This document shows positions 1-5,975 of a DNA stretch of 6,433 bases, piece after piece. The notes under the pieces are model-generated. The model did not search any database, was not told the DNA's origin, and saw nothing but the letters and a program-made list of their open reading frames with translations. Source of the stretch: Chromatiales bacterium. Its GTDB lineage: Bacteria > Pseudomonadota > Gammaproteobacteria > UBA6429 > Thiohalophilaceae. The DNA lies in NCBI GenBank assembly GCA_027057985.1, contig JALUTJ010000050.1:1-6433 (forward strand). The letters run 5' to 3'. The translations under genes and the position numbers were made by a program. Numbering within the stretch: the stretch's first letter is position 1; each line of letters begins with the position of its first letter.

Positions 1-403
1 GAATAACTGGGCCATGTTGCCATGATTCCCCGAGTAACTGATCACGTTCACGATGAACCACACCGGCTTCATCAATATATTCACGTCTTGGAGCAAAGCC
101 GGCAGGGTAAACGATAATCGAAACCCAGCCATTATAATTTTCCAGCCCCAGATTCAGAATCGGCAGGCAGGCCTGTAGTGCGATCATCAAAACCATGTGG
201 CGTGTTATTACAAGGTTATGCGTACCTTCAAAAGATTTACGATGGATAAAAAGAATAGCCAGCCGGATTAAACGCTGTTTTTCTTCATCAGTAAGGCTGG
301 CAAGCAAAGGCAGTAAAGCAAAGGTTTCATCCCACTCTGACTGGCTGAAATCAGAACGCTGGATAATACGGTTTTCCAGCCAGTTTCTAAAAAAGCTGAA
401 CAT
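1..403 (-). CDS. mtfA: MtfA-family zinc peptidase, N-terminal part (cut by window edge)
   Basis: The 134 visible residues match the N-terminal half of the MtfA (Mlc titration factor A, formerly DUF980) family. In E. coli this cytoplasmic zinc metallopeptidase binds the glucose repressor Mlc. Seen here: an amphipathic N-terminus starting MFSFFRNWLE, then the family hallmarks THNLVITRHM (61-70), ACLPILNLGLENYNGW (78-93), IIVYPAGF (96-103) and GESWQHGPV (125-133). The catalytic HExxH motif would lie just beyond the left edge, so activity cannot be judged. The ATG at 403 is the only in-frame start in the preceding stretch, since no ATG, GTG or TTG occurs in the dozen codons before it; no clear Shine-Dalgarno is visible. 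It lies 31 bases downstream of the YkgJ-like gene on the same strand with no terminator between, so co-transcription is likely. Family assignment is confident; a link to Mlc in this organism is not shown. Confidence 0.9.
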   Translation of the reverse strand, partial: MFSFFRNWLENRIIQRSDFSQSEWDETFALLPLLASLTDEEKQRLIRLAILFIHRKSFEGTHNLVITRHMVLMIALQACLPILNLGLENYNGWVSIIVYPAGFAPRREYIDEAGVVHRERDQLLGESWQHGPVI

Positions 404-434
404 ATATAAGGAATGTTTTATTTGATAGCGGCAT

Positions 435-866
435 CTAATCTAACCATGATGGGGTTTCAGTTTCATCTCGCGAGCAGTCATAGCGGCGACAACGTAAAGG
501 CCGCTTTTCCCAGATATCACATTGCAGGGTCTGGCGATCAAGGTGAGGGCAGAGGCCATCCGCATCACGGGCAATAAAGTAAGGCTTGTCTTTATTGTAC
601 CTGATATGTCCCGCAGCGACCTCGTCTTTTGTTAATGCAAAGATAAAACTGCAGCATTTAGCCTGACATTGATTGAGATAACGAGAGCAGTCAATCTTAC
701 CATCGGCAATGTCATCGCTTTCATCTCCATAAACCGCAGCCATGCCCATGGCCATCATTTTATCCATAACATTGATGATTCTCAGTTTCTCTTCATCCGA
801 CAGCGCCTGGTAATCAGGATCATCCTTAAAATCTTCATCCAGTTCTTTTAGCAGGTCATCATTCAT
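435..866 (-). CDS. YkgJ-family cysteine-cluster protein (putative zinc/iron chelating)
   Basis: A 143-residue protein of the YkgJ / UPF0153 family, whose members carry a conserved cysteine cluster thought to bind zinc or an iron-sulfur centre; no precise reaction is established. An acidic, helical N-terminal region (about 1-55, starting MNDDLLKELDEDF) precedes eight cysteines: C60, C67, C71 and C72, then C106, C116, C126 and C131. The signatures QCQAKCCSF, GLCPHLD, CDIWEKRPLRCRRYDC are typical of the family. The ATG at 866 is chosen because it is the natural start of the acidic N-terminus and lies just after the tRNA; the reading frame stays open upstream, but only through the tRNA gene and antisense to cytochrome c5. 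No strong Shine-Dalgarno is visible. It sits 37 bases downstream of tRNA-Arg and 31 bases upstream of mtfA, all on the same strand. It is probably cytoplasmic: there is no signal peptide or membrane segment. Confidence 0.88.
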   Translation of the reverse strand: MNDDLLKELDEDFKDDPDYQALSDEEKLRIINVMDKMMAMGMAAVYGDESDDIADGKIDCSRYLNQCQAKCCSFIFALTKDEVAAGHIRYNKDKPYFIARDADGLCPHLDRQTLQCDIWEKRPLRCRRYDCSRDETETPSWLD

Positions 867-903
867 AATAAACAGACAGAATAATGTGGGTAGAGGTATA
901 AAA

Positions 904-980
904 TGGCGCGCCTGACAGGAGTCGAACCTGTGACCTTCGCCTTCGGAGGGCGACACTCTATCCAGCTGAGCTACAGGCGC
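904..980 (-). tRNA. tRNA-Arg (anticodon CCG)
   Basis: A 77-nt cloverleaf on the minus strand including an encoded CCA tail. The acceptor arms GCGCCTG and CAGGCGC pair fully (974-980 with 908-914), followed by discriminator G and CCA (904-906). The D arm is GCTC...GAGT with one G-U pair. The anticodon stem TCGCC/GGCGA is fully paired around the loop CTCCGAA, giving anticodon CCG (944-946 on the plus strand), which reads the arginine codon CGG. The T stem ACAGG/CCTGT encloses TTCGACT. Everything needed for a working tRNA is present. Confidence 0.97.
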
Positions 981-982
981 GT

Positions 983-995
983 GGCGCGTATTATA
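983..995 (-). promoter_or_regulatory. tRNA-Arg promoter -10 region with GC-rich discriminator
   Basis: A perfect TATAAT lies on the minus strand at 990-995, ten bases before the mature tRNA 5' end. It is followed by ACGCGCCAC, a GC-rich discriminator of the kind found at stringently controlled stable-RNA promoters. No convincing -35 hexamer appears at 15-18 bases spacing (GAATTT or CGAATT there), so the box stands mainly on its -10 and position. Growth-rate control is an inference from the discriminator. Confidence 0.65.
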
Positions 996-1084
996 ACCAC
1001 TTTCAGCAGCGAAATTCGCGGCTTTTTTCGGTGCGGTGTGGGTTTTTTGTTGTCTTCGGGCTGGCTCAAAACCGGGATTATCGT

Positions 1085-1090
1085 TATACT
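1085..1090 (+). promoter_or_regulatory. Candidate -10 box for cytochrome c5
   Basis: TATACT matches five of six positions of the sigma-70 -10 consensus and lies 78 bases before the GTG start. The -35 position at 17 bases spacing is TGGCTC, a poor match, so the promoter may be activator dependent or wrongly placed. If transcription starts near 1097, the leader contains two short dyads (1102-1118 and 1130-1144). Confidence 0.35.
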
Positions 1091-1153
1091 TTCGCCACTT
1101 TTCGACATCACAGGTCGATGATTCTGGAAACCCGTATTCCGGGTCGTATTTTG

Positions 1154-1161
1154 AGAAGGTG
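1154..1161 (+). promoter_or_regulatory. Ribosome binding site that supports the GTG start of cytochrome c5
   Basis: AGAAGGTG ends six bases before GTG at 1168, good spacing for a Shine-Dalgarno. It supports 1168 over an in-frame GTG at 1159, which overlaps this site, and over an in-frame ATG at 1210, which also has an AAAGGTG before it but would lose the basic n-region of the signal peptide. Confidence 0.6.
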
Positions 1162-1167
1162 ATTATT

Positions 1168-1596
1168 GTGATAAATGTACAACAACGTAATTCTTTAAAG
1201 GTGCTGTCTATGGCAGCATTTTTAGTACTGGCCGTGCCACAGGCGATGGCCGCGGTTGATCCCATGGTAGAAGCTGCCACGATTGAGCGTATCAAACCGG
1301 TGGGTGAGGTGAATGTGGGTGCAGTTCCTGTTGCTGCCGCGGCGCCGGCAGCCGCGGCAGACGGAAAGAGCACTTACCAGGGTACCTGTTCTGCCTGTCA
1401 TGCTACCGGTGCTGCAGGCTCACCAAAATTTGGTGATAAAGGTGCTTGGAAAAACCGTATTGCCCAGGGTATGGATAAGTTATTCGATCATGCTATCCAC
1501 GGTTTCAAGGGCATGCCAGCCAAAGGCGGTAACGGTGGTCTGAGTGATGACGCGGTTAAGGCTGCCGTGAAATACATGGTAAAAAACAGCAAATAA
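1168..1596 (+). CDS. cycB: Cytochrome c5 (periplasmic class I c-type cytochrome)
   Basis: A 142-residue precursor of a c5-type monohaem cytochrome that carries electrons in the periplasm, probably toward a terminal oxidase or reductase. It starts with GTG at 1168. Residues 1-28 form a Sec signal peptide: basic n-region with R7 and K11, hydrophobic core VLSMAAFLVLAV, cleavage probably after AMA (26-28). A segment ERIKPVGEV (40-48) and an Ala/Pro-rich linker (about 51-65) follow, both common in c5 precursors. The haem site is C74-S-A-C77-H78; the sixth ligand is most likely M116 in FKGMPAKGG, a signature of the c5 group, with the C-terminal helix DDAVKAAVKYMV after it. The gene stands alone, divergent from tRNA-Arg and ended by the hairpin at 1612-1641. 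Family identity is confident; the redox partner is unknown. The symbol follows Pseudomonas usage. Confidence 0.93.
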   Translation: MINVQQRNSLKVLSMAAFLVLAVPQAMAAVDPMVEAATIERIKPVGEVNVGAVPVAAAAPAAAADGKSTYQGTCSACHATGAAGSPKFGDKGAWKNRIAQGMDKLFDHAIHGFKGMPAKGGNGGLSDDAVKAAVKYMVKNSK

Positions 1597-1611
1597 TTTT
1601 TGTCTGTATTT

Positions 1612-1641
1612 AAAAAAAACCGGCTTGTGCCGGTTTTTTTA
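1612..1641. terminator. Bidirectional intrinsic terminator between cytochrome c5 and the sensor kinase
   Basis: ACCGGC (1619-1624), loop TTGT, GCCGGT (1629-1634), flanked by an A run on the left (1612-1619) and a T run on the right (1634-1640). Read rightward it ends the cytochrome transcript 15 bases after its stop; read leftward it ends the kinase transcript, whose stop codon (1639-1641) lies inside the flanking run. Confidence 0.9.
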
Positions 1642-3408
1642 TGTCTGGATAAAGTGGTTGATACTGTCGAGTAGTTCCTGCACATCAACCGGCTTGGCGA
1701 GGTATTTTTGAAAGCCGGCCTTCTCACCCTTTTCAAGATCATGCTTCATGGCATTGGCACTGAGAGCAACTACCGGGATGTCTTTTATTGCCGGGTCGGC
1801 CTGTAGCGCTTGCATAAACTGGTAACCGTTGAGTTTGGGCAGGTTTATATCGAGTAGAATCAGGTCAGGCTTAATTGAGCGTGCCAGGGTCAGGCCGGCA
1901 TCCCCGTCAGCTGCCGAGATCAGAATATACGGCGTGGTTGCGATAATATTTTCCACCAGGCTGATATTGGCATAGTTGTCTTCAATATAAAGAATGGTTT
2001 TGCGTTCGTGCTGGGGAATATTTTTATTATCCTGGTTTTGTTTACTGATCTGTTGCAGAACTTTTTCCGGGGTGTTTTCGGCTTCGCGAACGATGATCCA
2101 GAAGGTGGTGCCCACTCCCGGCGTACTCTCCACTCCAATCTCACCATCCATCAGTTCAATCAACTGCCGGGTAATGACCAGGCCTATGCCGGTACCCTCG
2201 ATATCGCTGTGTTCCGCATCGATACGTTCAAAGGCCTTGAAAAGCTGGCCTAGCTGTTTTTCATCCAGCCCCTTGCCGGTATCGGTTACCGAGATACGCA
2301 GGCGCTGGTGTGGCAGGTTTTCGGCCCGAATGGTTACAGAACCATTTTTACGGTTGTATTTAATCGCATTAGAGAGCAGGTTTAGAATAATCTGTTTGAA
2401 GCGGGTGTAGTCAACACGAATAACTTCTTCCTGATCCGGATCAAGCTGGTTGTTAATGCTGATATTGTTTTTATCGCCCAGCGGTGTTATGAGGGCAATA
2501 CATTCTTCAAGCATCGGCCGGAGTTTATGGTTCTGTATTTCAAGCTCAAGATGGCCTGCCTCGATACGTGATAAATCCAGTACTTCGTTGATCAGGGTCA
2601 GCAGGTGGTTGCCTGCACGCATAATCTCACCGGCATATTTAACGCTATCTTCATCTTTATTACGCAGTTCCAGCAACTGGCTAAAACCAAGAATTGCGTT
2701 TAAAGGTGTACGCAGTTCATGGCTCATACTGGAAAGAAATTCAGACTTGGTCTTATTGGCTTTTTCTGCTGATTCCTTGGCTTTTTGCAGTGCCTTGTTG
2801 GCTTCATCGAGTTTGCGCTGTGCATTTTTATGAAAGCGGATTTGTCTGGAAATGGTCGAAGAGATAATCAGTGCCACCCAGATTGCCGCCCAGGTAATAA
2901 TCAGTGCAGTTACGATAAGACGACTGGCAAGTTTAGAGAAACGTTGCTGAAATATTTTGCTATGCGGTTTTTGCAGGTAAAGCAGTTTGTAGTTCGTGCC
3001 GGGGATGGTGTTCCAGGCCCAGATATAGGTTTCTTCACTTTCGCGGATTATGCCATCTGTCCGCGTGTTACTGAGCAGCCTGTCGAGGTGAAAAGAGGGC
3101 AGGCCTTTCCTGAATACCGAAATCATTTTTTCAGGAAAGATAATTTTGTTGCTGTTATCGACAATAAACCAGGCATGGTTATCATCCGGCTTATCCAGCA
3201 GGTGCTTTACTGCATGGCTAAAGCTGCCATTTAACTTATAGTCTGCGGCAATGTCGCGGCTTTTATCTTCAAGATGAAGCTTCAGTACCGAGCGATCATA
3301 TTCAATCGCCCCATCGTAGCTGATCTGAAAGGCCAGGTAAGCAAAGACACTCAGGGTAACCAGGATGAGCGAGACAAAATAAAGCAGCAGTTTATTGCGC
3401 AGGGTCAT
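1639..3408 (-). CDS. Hybrid sensor histidine kinase with C-terminal receiver domain
   Basis: A 589-residue inner-membrane hybrid kinase. TM1 is about 7-29 and TM2 about 163-184. The 130 or so residues between face the periplasm and include [13 protein letters not shown] (78-90) and [11 protein letters not shown] (136-146), which look Cache-like (inference). No HAMP domain is evident; a charged coiled coil (about 193-222) leads straight into HisKA with the phosphorylatable H230 in SMSHELRTP. The ATPase domain has the N box around N347, G1 box DTGKG (376-380) and G2 box GTGIGL (405-410). The receiver (about 471-586) keeps E476/D477, phosphoacceptor D520, S550 and K572, so both halves look active. 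Such kinases usually pass phosphate through an HPt protein; none is in the window, nor is a DNA-binding regulator. It starts 26 bases after the DUF2892 gene without an obvious Shine-Dalgarno, so translational coupling is possible. Its signal and output are unknown. Confidence 0.93.
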   Translation of the reverse strand: MTLRNKLLLYFVSLILVTLSVFAYLAFQISYDGAIEYDRSVLKLHLEDKSRDIAADYKLNGSFSHAVKHLLDKPDDNHAWFIVDNSNKIIFPEKMISVFRKGLPSFHLDRLLSNTRTDGIIRESEETYIWAWNTIPGTNYKLLYLQKPHSKIFQQRFSKLASRLIVTALIITWAAIWVALIISSTISRQIRFHKNAQRKLDEANKALQKAKESAEKANKTKSEFLSSMSHELRTPLNAILGFSQLLELRNKDEDSVKYAGEIMRAGNHLLTLINEVLDLSRIEAGHLELEIQNHKLRPMLEECIALITPLGDKNNISINNQLDPDQEEVIRVDYTRFKQIILNLLSNAIKYNRKNGSVTIRAENLPHQRLRISVTDTGKGLDEKQLGQLFKAFERIDAEHSDIEGTGIGLVITRQLIELMDGEIGVESTPGVGTTFWIIVREAENTPEKVLQQISKQNQDNKNIPQHERKTILYIEDNYANISLVENIIATTPYILISAADGDAGLTLARSIKPDLILLDINLPKLNGYQFMQALQADPAIKDIPVVALSANAMKHDLEKGEKAGFQKYLAKPVDVQELLDSINHFIQT

Positions 3409-3434
3409 GGCATGTGGAGCTGAAAGTGTTGTAG

Positions 3435-3668
3435 TCAGTCTTCGTCGTTATTGCTGTCGCTACAGGTATTGAGGCCAATAAGATTATAGAATGGGCAAAT
3501 ACTGAAAATTGCGGTGAGCAGGAAAATTGTGCCAAAGATACCGAGCAGGGTTGCTGCAAGGCTGTCGGCAATAACGGTGGTATCGATAAAACCAAAATAG
3601 ATCATGGTGATACCGGCAACCAGGCGCAGGATTCTGTCAGCAGTTCCAACATTCTTTTTCAGTGCCAT
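3435..3668 (-). CDS. DUF2892 small inner-membrane protein
   Basis: A 77-residue protein of the DUF2892 family, which is also the membrane part of rhodanese proteins such as E. coli YgaP. After a basic N-terminus ([12 protein letters not shown]) come two hydrophobic segments, about 12-30 and 37-57, then the family signature [12 protein letters not shown] with C58 and C69, and an acidic tail DSNNDED. No rhodanese domain is attached. The ATG at 3668 has a good Shine-Dalgarno, GGGAG at 3676-3680. The gene lies 26 bases upstream of the hybrid kinase on the same strand, suggesting one transcript; a role as accessory membrane partner to the kinase, perhaps linked to sulfur or redox sensing, is speculation from the cysteine pair and context. 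Family call is confident, function is not known. Confidence 0.88.
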   Translation of the reverse strand: MALKKNVGTADRILRLVAGITMIYFGFIDTTVIADSLAATLLGIFGTIFLLTAIFSICPFYNLIGLNTCSDSNNDED

Positions 3669-3675
3669 GGTGCTT

Positions 3676-3680
3676 CTCCC
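3676..3680 (-). promoter_or_regulatory. Shine-Dalgarno of the DUF2892 gene
   Basis: GGGAG on the minus strand, seven bases before the ATG at 3668. It is the strongest ribosome binding site on this strand of the window; the other leftward genes have weak ones. Confidence 0.75.
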
Positions 3681-3709
3681 TGGTTTCTCTCTATTATGGC
3701 ATCTATATC

Positions 3710-3738
3710 ATTATAATTCAAAAGGTTATTAAAATCCA
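3710..3738 (-). promoter_or_regulatory. Candidate sigma-70 promoter for the DUF2892-kinase operon
   Basis: A perfect TATAAT on the minus strand (3710-3715) is preceded at 17 bases by TGGATT (3733-3738), which matches the -35 consensus at only three of six positions. It lies in the 87-base AT-rich gap downstream of rep, where no clear rep terminator is seen, so read-through from rep is also possible. Confidence 0.4.
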
Positions 3739-3755
3739 TTATATTTTTATGGCTT

Positions 3756-5765
3756 TTAGCTGTTAGCCAGCATATCCTTCAGGCTGGCGAGGCTGGCGTT
3801 ACCCCGCGCTCTTTTCTCTTCTTCAGGGATGTCCACCCCGGCTCCGCTCCATTGCAGCAGATCCTGCGGCAGTTCATCGAGAAAGCGGCTGGGCTGGCAA
3901 TCGATAATTTCGCCATAGCGTTTGCGTTTGCTGGCAAAGCTGATGGTCAGGGTGCGTTGCGCCCGGGTGATGCCAACATAGGCAAGGCGGCGTTCTTCAT
4001 CGATATTCTCTTCTTCGATACTGCTGCGATGTGGCAGGATTTCTTCTTCGACACCCACCAGAAAGACATGGGGAAACTCCAGCCCCTTGGAAGCATGCAG
4101 CGTCATCAGGTGCACCCGGTTTTCATTTTTGTCTTCTTCATCCCGTTCCAGGGTATCCAGCAGGGTCAGCTTCGCAACCAGTGTTGCCAGATCCGCCTCG
4201 GGTTCCTTGTTGGCCAGCCGTTCCAGCCAGCCGACCAGTTCCAGCACGTTATCCATGCGGCGCATGGCATCGGCTTCATCCTTGCTGGTATCGAGCAGCC
4301 AGCGTTCATAGTCAATATCGGCCAGCAGTTCGCGCACCAGTGTCACCGGCTTTTCGTCTTCACTGCGCAGGGCATAGTCTTTTAGCCAGTGGGCAAAGCC
4401 AGAAAGGTTGCTACTGGCACGATTACCGGTATTGGCACCGAGGAAGGGATCGAAGCAGGCAGAAAAAAGACTGTGATCATACTTGCTGGCAAAGTTACTG
4501 AGTTTTTCCAGGCTGCCGGGGCCGATTTCTCGGCGCGGCACATTGGCGATGCGTAAAAAGGCATTGTCATCGTCCGGGTTGGCAATCAGGCGCAGGTAGG
4601 ACATGATGTCCTTGATCTCGCTATAGGCAAAAAATGACATGCCGCCACTCAGGTAATAGGGAATATTGTTTTCACGCAAGACGCGTTCAAAGGCGCGTGA
4701 CTGGTGGTTGCCACGATAAAGGATGGCGTAGTCCTTAAAAGGCGTGCGATTGACAAACTGGTGATGGTTGAGTTCGGCCACTACCTGTTCGGCCTCGTCT
4801 TCTTCGCTACGGCAACGCAGTACCCGGATCGGCTGGCCAAAGCCGAGCTCACTCCAGAGGTTTTTTTCAAACAGGTGCGGGTTATTGGCAATCAGGGCAT
4901 TGGCACTTTTAAGAATACAGCCGGTAGAGCGGTAGTTCTGTTCCAGTTTGATCACGTTTAACTGTGGAAAGTCCTCTTTTAGCATTTGCAGGTTTTCCGG
5001 CTGGGCACCACGCCAGGAATAAATGGACTGATCATCATCGCCGACCACGGTGAGTGCGGCACGCTGTCCCACCAGCAGCTTGACCAGTTCGTACTGGGTA
5101 GCATTGGTATCCTGGTATTCATCCACCAGCAGGTAACGCACCTGGTTCTGCCAGCGTTCTCGGATTTCGGCATGATCGCGTAGTAGTAGTACCGGGATCA
5201 TTATCAGGTCATCGAAGTCCACTGCGTTATAGGTTTGCAGGTGATGGTTATACTGCTCATAAACCGAGGCGGCCATGGTCTGGAAAGGATCACCGCTGGC
5301 CAGTTGCAGTGCCTGCTCGGGCAGGATAAAAGCATTTTTCCAGCTCGATATCTGCCACAGTACACGGTCGGTCTGGTTGTCCGGATCAGAGAAGGCACGC
5401 TTCATCAGTTCCTTAATCAGTGCCAGCGAGTCATGGTTATCATAAATGGAGAAGCCCACCTTATAGGGCAGGTTGTCCAGTTCCTTGCGGATAATATCCA
5501 GACCCAGGGTGTGGAACGTAGAAACACGCAGGCCCTTGCTACGATCTTTACCCAGTAACTTAGCCACCCGGCTTTGCATTTCCCGCGCAGATTTATTGGT
5601 AAAGGTTACCGCGGCGATATGCTGCGGTTTAATCTCGCACTGCTCGATAAGATAGGCAATTTTCTGGGTGATAACACCGGTCTTGCCACTGCCGGCACCG
5701 GCCAGTACCAGGCAGGGCCCATCGATATAACGTACCGCGGCATTTTGTTGGGGATTTAACTTCAC
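3756..5765 (-). CDS. rep: ATP-dependent DNA helicase Rep (superfamily 1A, 3'-5')
   Basis: A complete 669-residue Rep helicase, close to the 673 residues of the E. coli protein and alignable along its length. Rep unwinds DNA 3' to 5' with ATP, removing protein blocks ahead of the replication fork and helping restart. All SF1A motifs are visible: Q motif LNPQQNAAV (3-11), Walker A GAGSGKT (23-29, K28), Ia TFTNKSA (54-60), Ib STFHTLGLD, II VDEYQDTN (214-221, D215/E216), III GDDDQSIYSWRGA (242-254), IV EQNYRS (275-280), V LMTLHASKGLEF (553-564), VI RRLAYVGITRA (592-602). Wording such as LVDEYQDTNATQYELVKLLVG and FEKNLWSELGFG separates it from UvrD and PcrA. The start is GTG at 5765, giving MKLNPQQ as in other Reps; only a weak GGAA precedes it. 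It is transcribed divergently from the Rossmann gene. Confidence 0.97.
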   Translation of the reverse strand: MKLNPQQNAAVRYIDGPCLVLAGAGSGKTGVITQKIAYLIEQCEIKPQHIAAVTFTNKSAREMQSRVAKLLGKDRSKGLRVSTFHTLGLDIIRKELDNLPYKVGFSIYDNHDSLALIKELMKRAFSDPDNQTDRVLWQISSWKNAFILPEQALQLASGDPFQTMAASVYEQYNHHLQTYNAVDFDDLIMIPVLLLRDHAEIRERWQNQVRYLLVDEYQDTNATQYELVKLLVGQRAALTVVGDDDQSIYSWRGAQPENLQMLKEDFPQLNVIKLEQNYRSTGCILKSANALIANNPHLFEKNLWSELGFGQPIRVLRCRSEEDEAEQVVAELNHHQFVNRTPFKDYAILYRGNHQSRAFERVLRENNIPYYLSGGMSFFAYSEIKDIMSYLRLIANPDDDNAFLRIANVPRREIGPGSLEKLSNFASKYDHSLFSACFDPFLGANTGNRASSNLSGFAHWLKDYALRSEDEKPVTLVRELLADIDYERWLLDTSKDEADAMRRMDNVLELVGWLERLANKEPEADLATLVAKLTLLDTLERDEEDKNENRVHLMTLHASKGLEFPHVFLVGVEEEILPHRSSIEEENIDEERRLAYVGITRAQRTLTISFASKRKRYGEIIDCQPSRFLDELPQDLLQWSGAGVDIPEEEKRARGNASLASLKDMLANS

Positions 5766-5798
5766 AGGGTTCCAGGGGCTTACAAAAGTAAAAACGCT

Positions 5799-5827
5799 AT
5801 TCTATGCGAGTGACTCGGCAAGGTCGA
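5799..5827 (-). promoter_or_regulatory. Candidate sigma-70 promoter for rep
   Basis: On the minus strand TCGACC (5822-5827, four of six matches to TTGACA) is followed after exactly 17 bases by TAGAAT (5799-5804, five of six matches to TATAAT). Transcription would begin near 5792, giving a leader of about 27 bases before the GTG start. Confidence 0.5.
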
Positions 5828-5902
5828 TGTTGACATTAATGATATCTTTAATTCCATCCCCCTGGCTCCTGCCTGAGAGAGGGCGGATAGAAGAGAACCC
5901 CG

Positions 5903-5920
5903 ATATTTATTGCTAAATAT
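5903..5920. repeat. Perfect 7-bp inverted repeat with 4-base spacer
   Basis: ATATTTA, spacer TTGC, TAAATAT. It lies 56 bases before the ATG of the Rossmann gene and is AT-only in its arms. It could be an operator half-site pair or a weak RNA hairpin; no T run follows, so it is not an intrinsic terminator. Confidence 0.6.
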
Positions 5921-5964
5921 TCCTGAGTGTTTGCCGTTAAAAGAATAACGATAACAGCTATAAC

Positions 5965-5969
5965 AGGAG
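5965..5969 (+). promoter_or_regulatory. Shine-Dalgarno of the Rossmann-protein gene
   Basis: AGGAG, six bases before ATG at 5976. This consensus-strength site fixes the start and argues that the small gene is really translated. Confidence 0.8.
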
Positions 5970-5975
5970 TCAAAT

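Larger units (their letters stand above)
5766..5975. other. Divergent intergenic region between rep and the Rossmann-protein gene
   Basis: This 210-base gap holds the rep promoter candidate and the leader of the rightward gene. Visible structure: a perfect 7-bp dyad ATATTTA-TTGC-TAAATAT (5903-5920); distant complementary arms CCAGGGG (5772-5778) and CCCCTGG (5859-5865); a purine-rich stretch rich in GAGA around 5874-5898. I could not assign a riboswitch family, and no convincing rightward promoter was found. No coding sequence is supported in it. Confidence 0.6.

Noticed and set aside
195..425. 76-codon open frame on the plus strand
   Set aside because: It is antisense to the clearly recognisable MtfA N-terminus and has no family resemblance.
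435..1373. A 312-codon open frame on the minus strand covering the YkgJ-family gene and more
   Set aside because: Its N-terminal half runs antisense to cytochrome c5 and through tRNA-Arg; only the part from the ATG at 866 resembles a known family.
3738..3770. Possible terminator after rep (GGCT...AGCC near the stop codon)
   Set aside because: Only four base pairs with a large loop and no uninterrupted T run on the minus strand.
4031..4501. 156-codon open frame on the plus strand within rep
   Set aside because: Antisense to the well-conserved C-terminal half of Rep; Pro/His/Trp-rich composition typical of a shadow frame.
5830..5858. Perfect TTGACA on the plus strand as a -35 box for the Rossmann gene
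   Set aside because: At 17 bases spacing the -10 position is TCCATC, only two of six matches; neighbouring spacings are no better.
5858..5900. CTCTCAGGC on the minus strand resembling the 3' end of a glycine riboswitch aptamer
   Set aside because: The matching 5' half (GGAGAG and CCGAAGGGG-type segments) is missing in the sequence before it, and rep is not a glycine-regulated gene.
5959..5964. TATAAC as a -10 box just before the Rossmann gene
   Set aside because: Transcription would start after or within the strong Shine-Dalgarno, leaving it out of the message.
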